A stretch of DNA of 21,449 bases from an uncultured Eubacteriales bacterium (GTDB lineage: Bacteria > Bacillota_A > Clostridia > Oscillospirales > Oscillospiraceae), in assembly GCA_900319835.1 (NCBI GenBank), contig ONPY01000038.1, positions 1-21,449 of the forward strand, read 5' to 3'. Positions 16,781 through 21,449 of this stretch are shown piece after piece; positions within the stretch are counted from its first letter, which is position 1; every line of letters begins with the position of its first letter. Below the pieces are notes generated by a model that saw nothing but the letters and a program-made list of their open reading frames with translations, did not search any database and was not told where the DNA came from. The translations under genes and the position numbers were made by a program.

Positions 16781-18130
16781 TTATTCTGGAATGAGCACGT
16801 TCTGCTCACGCAGTTTCTTCTGGATCTCGCGGGCGCTGACCTGCTTGACGTCCACACCCTGCTCAACGGCCAGGGCCGCGGCCACGCCGCAGGCCTGGCC
16901 CATCAGCATGGCGGTGGGGATAACGCGAAGCATCTCGATGGCGCCGAAGTCGCCGGAGATGCAGCGGCCGGCCACCAGCAGCCCCTTGAACGTCTTCGGC
17001 AGGAAGCAGCGGTAGGGAATCTGCTTGAGGGAATCGTTGACGTCGAACTTCTTGTAGGGGGGCTGGGCCACCACCACCGCGTCGTCAAACCGGGCGCCGG
17101 CCATCAGCTCTTTGCGGGTGATGGTGTACTCGCCATCCAGCATGCGGCTGCTGCGCACGCCCACCTGGGGCGCGGTATCGATGACGCAGGCGTTCTCGAA
17201 GCCGGGCACGTTCTTGCGGAAATACTCGATGGTGCGCATCATGGCCTGGCGGATCTCGATCTCTACCCGGGCCAGATCCTCGATGTCCACCGCGCTGCCG
17301 GGGGCGGTGGTGTTGAACCACACCACGTTGCTGATGCTCGAGCGCATGTAGAAGCCCATGGGCAGCTCGCCGAAGCTGTAGCCGCCGGTGCAGCCCTTGA
17401 TCGCCTTCAGATCCTCGGTGATCTTCCTGCCCTTCTCCGGGTCAGCCAGATAGGCCTCCGCCCGCTCGCTGTCCACGTTCGCCACCCGGAACACCAGGCC
17501 CAGGGGCAGGTTGCCGGTGCGGTACTGCTCCCCGGCGGTATAGAACACATCGCCGTCGCCGGTGCAGTCGATGACAACCTTGGCCAGGACCGCGCGCCGG
17601 CCGGACTTGGAATCGAAGATGGCGCCCTTGACCACGCCGTCCTCCACGTAGGCCTTGCTGAACCAGGCGTGCAGCAGAGGCTTGACGCCCGCCTCCAGCA
17701 CCATGTCATTGGCCACGCACTTCATCATCTCCGGGTCCACAACCGGGCTGTAGCGGACGATTTTGTCCTCGCCGCCGGTGCCGCCGTAGCGGCGCCAGTG
17801 CAGGATATCGTCCATGTTGTCGGAACCCCAACACTCCTTGGGCTGCTCGATGATGCCGCCCACCTTGCGCAGGCGCTCGATCAGCTCCTCCACGATTCCC
17901 TTGATCACCACGTTGCCCTTGCCGTCGCACAGGCAGTCCAGCAGCAGCACATAGCCGCCGGTGGCCATGCCGCCCAGATAGCCGTAGCGCTCCATCAGCA
18001 CGACCTTCGCGCCGTTTCTGGCAGCACTTACCGCCGCGCAGAGTCCGGCGGGACCGCCGCCCACGACCAGAACGTCCGCTTCTGCATGAACAGGAATCTG
18101 CTGCTCCTGCTCAACGATAAACTGTCCCAT
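16781..18130 (-). CDS. FAD-dependent oxidoreductase (FAD_oxidored family)
   Basis: 449 residues. The N-terminal FAD-binding motif is ADVLVVGGGPAGLCAA (18-33), followed by VLMERYGYLGGMATGG, typical of the family. VVIDCTGDGDVFYTAGE and the C-terminal GLLVAGRCISGDFGAIEMLR complete the FAD fold. There is no signal peptide and no Fe-S cysteine cluster. It probably oxidises a C-H or C-OH bond of the imported compound or its CoA ester; the substrate is unknown. The frame opens with a TTG touching the GGAGG ribosome site; the ATG at 18128-18130, nine bases from that site, is the proper start. First gene of the minus-strand cluster, directly behind the LacI operator. Confidence 0.87.
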   Translation of the reverse strand: MGQFIVEQEQQIPVHAEADVLVVGGGPAGLCAAVSAARNGAKVVLMERYGYLGGMATGGYVLLLDCLCDGKGNVVIKGIVEELIERLRKVGGIIEQPKECWGSDNMDDILHWRRYGGTGGEDKIVRYSPVVDPEMMKCVANDMVLEAGVKPLLHAWFSKAYVEDGVVKGAIFDSKSGRRAVLAKVVIDCTGDGDVFYTAGEQYRTGNLPLGLVFRVANVDSERAEAYLADPEKGRKITEDLKAIKGCTGGYSFGELPMGFYMRSSISNVVWFNTTAPGSAVDIEDLARVEIEIRQAMMRTIEYFRKNVPGFENACVIDTAPQVGVRSSRMLDGEYTITRKELMAGARFDDAVVVAQPPYKKFDVNDSLKQIPYRCFLPKTFKGLLVAGRCISGDFGAIEMLRVIPTAMLMGQACGVAAALAVEQGVDVKQVSAREIQKKLREQNVLIPE

Positions 18131-18172
18131 CGCCATCAACCTCCATTCTCAAGTGTGTCACATTCATTATTG

Positions 18173-18188
18173 ATGTAATCGATTACAT
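18173..18188. promoter_or_regulatory. LacI-family operator O1 (catabolic operon)
   Basis: The perfect 16-bp palindrome ATGTAAT-CG-ATTACAT has the central CG typical of LacI/GalR operators. It begins 2 bp beyond the -10 box of the minus-strand promoter and covers the expected transcription start, an ideal repressor position. Confidence 0.85.
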
Positions 18189-18190
18189 AC

Positions 18191-18219
18191 ATACTAAAAT
18201 ACATTTCTCGATTTTTCAA
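18191..18219 (-). promoter_or_regulatory. Promoter of the catabolic operon
   Basis: On the minus strand -35 TTGAAA (18214-18219) and -10 TAGTAT (18191-18196) are separated by 17 bp. Transcription would start inside operator O1. It serves the FAD enzyme gene and probably all genes down to 6615. Confidence 0.75.
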
Positions 18220-18298
18220 TCCCCTATTTCACATTCTGCTCTTTGCACAGATCGGTGTCTCCTGTTTTGTCTATAATCACCAGAAAAAGTGGAACATC

Positions 18299-18327
18299 TT
18301 GACATTTTTTCTCGCTACCGTTATTAT
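18299..18327 (+). promoter_or_regulatory. Consensus promoter of the LacI-type gene
   Basis: -35 TTGACA (18299-18304), a 17-bp spacer and -10 TATTAT (18322-18327). It leaves a leader of about 145 nt before the ATG. A second, weaker -10-like GATAAT (18438-18443) touches operator O2. Confidence 0.75.
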
Positions 18328-18334
18328 ATATAAG

Positions 18335-18348
18335 TGAAAGCGCCTCTT
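18335..18348 (+). promoter_or_regulatory. Possible degenerate cre (CcpA) site
   Basis: TGAAAGCGCCTCTT matches the catabolite-response consensus at about 11 of 14 positions and overlaps the predicted lacI transcription start. One such match can occur by chance. Confidence 0.2.
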
Positions 18349-18390
18349 GTTTTTCCACTTTCTCCCTATTTGGCCTGCTAAAGTCTGCCT

Positions 18391-18403
18391 CACCTGTCAG
18401 GTG
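18391..18403. promoter_or_regulatory. 13-bp palindrome in the lacI leader
   Basis: CACCTG-T-CAGGTG is a perfect dyad followed by GCTTTTCCC. It could be a protein site or a weak attenuator (a 4-bp CACC/GGTG stem plus T-run). The same CACCTGTCA string occurs in the inverted repeat before the WYL gene at 3679-3714. Confidence 0.35.
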
Positions 18404-18441
18404 GCTTTTCCCGCTTCAAGCCCCATTTCTTTGAGAAGATA

Positions 18442-18457
18442 ATGTAATGTATTACAT
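18442..18457. promoter_or_regulatory. LacI-family operator O2 (autoregulation)
   Basis: ATGTAAT-GT-ATTACAT has both 7-bp arms identical to O1 and differs only in the central pair. It ends 21 bp before the lacI ATG and lies more than 100 bp below its main promoter, so the repressor would act as a roadblock, block the weak second promoter, or loop DNA with O1 (about 269 bp apart). Confidence 0.8.
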
Positions 18458-18478
18458 TCTTGGAAAGGTGCGCATCAC

Positions 18479-19492
18479 ATGAACATTAAGGATATCGCCG
18501 CACTGGCAGAGACCTCCGTCGCCACCGTCTCCCGCGTGATCAACAACGAGGACAACGTCTCCGACGAAACCCGGAAGAGAGTCCTGGAGGTAATCCAGAC
18601 CACCGGCTACAAGCCCAATCTGGTGGGCCGAGCCCTGCGCTCCCAGCGCAGCGGAAAGATCCTGGTTCTCATCCCAGCCATCTCCCACCCGTTTTATTCC
18701 CGGGTGCTCCAGGGCGTGGAACACCGGGCCAGCTGCCGCGGCTACGACACCATCGTCTGCATTACCCACCGTGATCCCGCAGTAGAGCTCCGTTACCTGG
18801 ATCTGCTGAAGACCCGGCAGGTGGATGGGGCCATCGGCTTCACCGCCGCCATGCCGGAGGAGAGTCTTTCGAAATTATCCAAAGAGTACCCATACGTGCT
18901 CTGCTGCGCCCGCCCCCGCTGCCGGAACATCTCCTGCGTCTGCATTGATCACCAGGCCGCTGCCAAGGATGCCACCGAACATTTCATCCGCACCGGCCAC
19001 ACCCGCATCGCCTTTATCAACTGCTGCTCCGGCCGAACCTACGAGGCGGAGCGTGAGCAGGGCTACAAGGAGGCTCTGGCCGAAAACGACATCCCCTTTT
19101 GTCAGGAATACCTGCAGCACACCGACTACAACGTCACGGACGGGTATGAAGCCTGCAAGATTCTCATGGCCTTGGAGGAGCCCCCTACCGCCATCTTCTG
19201 CAACAGCGACCAACTGGCCGCCGGCGCCTGCAAGTATCTGCTCAAATCCGGCAAAATGCCGGGCAAGGACGTGGATGTGATCGGCTTTGACGGGACCTTC
19301 CTGGCCGACATGTGCACCCCCGCGCTCTCCACCATCCTCCAGCCTGGCTATGACATGGGCAAGACCGCTTTTGATCTGCTTTACGATCAGATCACAGATC
19401 CGAAATCCGTGGTCAAGCGCATCTCCATGCAGCACACACTCATCCACAAGGAGACCACCCATCCTCTTCCCGAGGAGCATAATCAGCCCTGA
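18479..19492 (+). CDS. LacI/GalR-family transcriptional regulator
   Basis: 337 residues, the normal length. The helix-turn-helix MNIKDIAALAETSVATVSRVIN is at 1-22, the hinge lies near 45-60, and a periplasmic-binding-like effector domain follows (ILVLIPAISHPFY, then AIFCNSDQLAAGA and VDVIGFDG). GGAAAGG precedes the ATG. It is divergent from the FAD enzyme gene across a 348-bp intergenic region carrying two matching palindromes, so it very likely represses the catabolic operon and itself until a sugar-like inducer binds. Many cysteines in the effector domain are unusual. No clear terminator follows. Confidence 0.92.
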   Translation: MNIKDIAALAETSVATVSRVINNEDNVSDETRKRVLEVIQTTGYKPNLVGRALRSQRSGKILVLIPAISHPFYSRVLQGVEHRASCRGYDTIVCITHRDPAVELRYLDLLKTRQVDGAIGFTAAMPEESLSKLSKEYPYVLCCARPRCRNISCVCIDHQAAAKDATEHFIRTGHTRIAFINCCSGRTYEAEREQGYKEALAENDIPFCQEYLQHTDYNVTDGYEACKILMALEEPPTAIFCNSDQLAAGACKYLLKSGKMPGKDVDVIGFDGTFLADMCTPALSTILQPGYDMGKTAFDLLYDQITDPKSVVKRISMQHTLIHKETTHPLPEEHNQP

Positions 19493-19723
19493 ACAAAATA
19501 CCTCCTGCGCGAGTCCCACACCGGTGTTCGCTTGTGTATTCGCTTAACACCGCATCTGCTAAAGCGTTTCTGTGCATAGAATCATTTCGGAATAACATAT
19601 TTGGGAAAAACGTGATTCCAGTCACACAATCATCGAGAAAAATGTGATTTCGATTGACTCCGACGCTGCGGGGCCGTATAATGGATTCCATGAAAGGCTG
19701 ATTGCGGAGGGAGGCATGCGAAA
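19493..19723. other. Gene-free, AT-richer spacer
   Basis: Between lacI and the ATPase gene there is no credible coding sequence. It holds a loose stem (CGGTGTT at 19522-19528 with AACACCG at 19546-19552, no U-run), two GTGATT repeats around 19600-19650, and near its end the promoter of the ATPase gene. Confidence 0.5.
19654..19682 (+). promoter_or_regulatory. Consensus promoter of the ATPase gene
   Basis: TTGACT (19654-19659), 17 bp, TATAAT (19677-19682), followed 41 bp later by the ATG. It is close to the ideal sigma-A promoter, so expression should be strong unless repressed. Confidence 0.8.
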
Positions 19724-21037
19724 ATGGAACGATTGATCTTGCGCGATCTTGAGCGCTGGAAGAATTCCAAGCGCAGGAAACCGCTGGTGCTGCGCGGTGC
19801 GCGTCAGGTCGGCAAGACCTGGGTCCTGGAGGAATTCGGCAAGAGCTTCCCGGACGGATATGTGCGCTTCAATTTTGACCGGAACCCGGAGTATGCGCAG
19901 TTCTTCCAGTCGACAAAGGATGTGCATCGCATCCTGCAAAATCTGGCAATGGCGAGCGGACAGCGGATCACGAAGGACACCTTGATCATTTTTGATGAGA
20001 TCCAGGCCTGCGAGGAAGCGCTGAACAGTCTCAAATACTTTCACGAGGACGCCCCGGAATACTATGTCGCAAGCGCCGGCTCCCTGCTGGGTCTGCAGCT
20101 GGCGGGCGGATTCCCGGTGGGACAGGTGGACTTTCTCGAGATGGGTCCCATGACATTCACAGAGTTCCTGCTGGCCGATCATGCGGAGAACCTGGCGGAG
20201 TACCTCGCCTCCGTTGACAGCTTCTCCCCGATCCCGGACGCGTTCTTTGCGCCGCTGGCGGAAAAGCTCAAATGCTATTTCGTCACGGGCGGCATGCCGG
20301 AGGCCGTCTCCGTCTGGACGGAAGATAAAGATCCCAAGGAAGTAAATAAGGTTCTTTCGGATATCATCACTTCCTATGAGAGTGATTTCGGAAAGCACGC
20401 GCCGACGGAGGACGTGCCGAAGATCCGGTACATCTGGCAGTCCCTTCCGTCCCAGCTGGCAAAGGAAAACAAGAAGTTCCTGTACAGCGTCGTGAAGCCT
20501 GGCGCCCGGGCCAGAGAGTACGAGAATGCGCTCAACTGGCTGCGGGATGCGGATATCGTCAGCAAGGTGAATCGGATCAGCAAGCCGGAACTGCCGCTGT
20601 CGGCCAACGACGATCTGGGCGCATTCAAGATCTATGCCGTGGATGTGGGGATTCTGCGCCGCCTGTCGCATCTGCCGACCACCGCCTTTGCCGAGAACAA
20701 TCGGCTGTTTACGGAGTTCAAGGGCGCATTGACGGAAAATTATGTGCATCAGGCGCTGATCCGCAGCTTTGAAGTTCCGCCGCGCTACTGGGCGGAGGCA
20801 CCGCACGAGGTGGACTTCATTCTCCAGCGTGAGGGCATCATCATCCCCGTTGAGGCAAAGGCCGGTGAAAATGTCAAGGCGACCAGCATCAAGCGCTACG
20901 AGAAGGAATATCCGGCAGAAACCCCGATCATGGTTCGTCTTTCCCTGCGCAATCTGAGCTTTGACGGCAAGATACTGAACGTCCCTCTGTTCATGGTCGA
21001 TCAATTGGATCGGCTTCTGGCATTGGCGCTGCAATAG
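19724..21037 (+). CDS. AAA ATPase with DUF4143 domain
   Basis: 437 residues. The N-terminal AAA_14-type ATPase has Walker A GARQVGKT (25-32) and Walker B LIIFDE (87-92). The C-terminal DUF4143 part carries EVDFILQREG and PVEAKAG, a PD-(D/E)XK-like arrangement with Asp364, Glu377 and Lys379. These proteins are very common in anaerobes and often occur in variable or mobile regions; their function is not established, although a nuclease-like or defence-related role is suspected. GGAGGGAGG lies upstream of the ATG. It stands alone, between its own promoter and a terminator. Confidence 0.88.
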   Translation: MERLILRDLERWKNSKRRKPLVLRGARQVGKTWVLEEFGKSFPDGYVRFNFDRNPEYAQFFQSTKDVHRILQNLAMASGQRITKDTLIIFDEIQACEEALNSLKYFHEDAPEYYVASAGSLLGLQLAGGFPVGQVDFLEMGPMTFTEFLLADHAENLAEYLASVDSFSPIPDAFFAPLAEKLKCYFVTGGMPEAVSVWTEDKDPKEVNKVLSDIITSYESDFGKHAPTEDVPKIRYIWQSLPSQLAKENKKFLYSVVKPGARAREYENALNWLRDADIVSKVNRISKPELPLSANDDLGAFKIYAVDVGILRRLSHLPTTAFAENNRLFTEFKGALTENYVHQALIRSFEVPPRYWAEAPHEVDFILQREGIIIPVEAKAGENVKATSIKRYEKEYPAETPIMVRLSLRNLSFDGKILNVPLFMVDQLDRLLALALQ

Positions 21038-21057
21038 ATGGTTACAGGAAAAGAGAC

Positions 21058-21094
21058 GGGCGCGGGCTTTAAAAGCCTGCGCCCTTGCTTCTTT
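21058..21094. terminator. Bidirectional terminator
   Basis: A 12-bp stem with one G-U pair (21058-21069 with 21073-21084) and a 3-nt loop is followed by TTGCTTCTTT on the plus strand and by GTCTCTTTTCC on the minus strand. It separates the convergent ATPase and TnpV genes. Confidence 0.8.
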
Positions 21095-21097
21095 GTG

Positions 21098-21449
21098 TCA
21101 AGCCGAATAGACCAGTTCCCGCAGAACGATCTCTTCCGCCCGGTCGCGGATGCTGTTCACGCGCCGCACCCACTCCTGCTGATCGGCGGCTTTGAGCGTC
21201 TCGGTCATGCCCTCCTGCTTGGCCATCTGTTTGACCAGAAGCTCCATCTGCTCCTCACAGGCTTCGTCGATCTCTGCCAGGTGCTGATCCAGCTTGCCGG
21301 TCACCAGCAGATTCATGTACAACACCGGCCGAAGCGCTTTCAGATACCGCTTCCGCATCCGGCCGTATTTGCCGATGGCCAGAGGTTCCGATTCTCCCGC
21401 AATCAGATTTGGAAGCCGGTAATCTCCGACCATCGTATAGCTTCCGCCG
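21098..21449 (-). CDS. tnpV: TnpV-family transposon-encoded protein (5' end outside the window)
   Basis: The visible C-terminal ~117 residues match the TnpV family I know from Tn4451-type and other integrative elements of Clostridia: VGDYRLPNL, GKYGRMRKRYLK, RPVLYMNLLVTGKLDQHL, then a helical tail ending ADQQEWVRRVNSIRDRAEEIVLRELVYS. The frame stays open upstream of the first ATG to the window end (…YTMVGDY), which agrees with the family's longer N-terminus, so the gene continues outside. The role of TnpV in transposition is not well defined. It marks an integrated mobile element at this edge. Confidence 0.82.
   Translation of the reverse strand, partial: GGSYTMVGDYRLPNLIAGESEPLAIGKYGRMRKRYLKALRPVLYMNLLVTGKLDQHLAEIDEACEEQMELLVKQMAKQEGMTETLKAADQQEWVRRVNSIRDRAEEIVLRELVYSA

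Overview
The window looks like chromosomal DNA of a GC-rich member of the Clostridia (Bacillota), most likely an Oscillospiraceae-type gut bacterium. This is an inference. It rests on the AGGAGG-type ribosome sites, sigma-A promoters with 17-bp spacers, intrinsic terminators, a Gram-positive SPFH/zinc-ribbon envelope pair, a lipoprotein-type solute-binding protein and a TnpV-family gene at the right edge. No rRNA or tRNA gene and no CRISPR array was seen.

Left part (1-4.7 kb, all on the minus strand). It holds the N-terminus of a LexA-like DNA-binding protein with a clear promoter, then a gene-free stretch with a multi-hairpin element and a strong dyad. Next comes a relatively AT-rich two-gene operon (PH-like/zinc-ribbon protein, then SPFH-GYF_2 protein) with its own promoter. 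A WYL-domain regulator follows, whose -35 box lies inside a 14-bp inverted repeat, and then an AraC-type regulator. The hairpin element downstream of the SPFH gene has a partial second copy downstream of the AraC gene. Each copy is followed by a dyad containing CACCTG.

Middle (4.7-6.6 kb, plus strand). kdgA and kdgK convert 2-keto-3-deoxygluconate to pyruvate and glyceraldehyde-3-phosphate. They are transcribed divergently from the AraC gene and end at a bidirectional terminator.

Main catabolic locus (6.6-18.1 kb, minus strand). Twelve co-directional genes appear in transcription order: FAD-dependent oxidoreductase, MaoC-like hydratase, class III CoA-transferase, a complete branched-chain-amino-acid-type ABC transporter (livK-H-M-G-F), then a tightly coupled block of two AP-endonuclease-2-fold sugar isomerase-like TIM barrels and two Gfo/Idh/MocA dehydrogenases. 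The opposite, divergent gene is a LacI regulator. A perfect palindrome, ATGTAAT-CG-ATTACAT, overlaps the predicted start of transcription of the cluster, and a second, ATGTAAT-GT-ATTACAT, lies just before lacI. This points to one regulon under one repressor. My reading is a system that imports a carboxylated, probably plant-derived or sugar-conjugated compound, activates the acid as a CoA thioester, and oxidises and rearranges a sugar-like part, with kdgA/kdgK nearby as a possible exit to central metabolism. The substrate cannot be read from sequence.

Right part (19.5-21.4 kb). A consensus promoter drives a DUF4143-type AAA ATPase, followed by a bidirectional terminator and a truncated TnpV gene, which marks a nearby mobile element.
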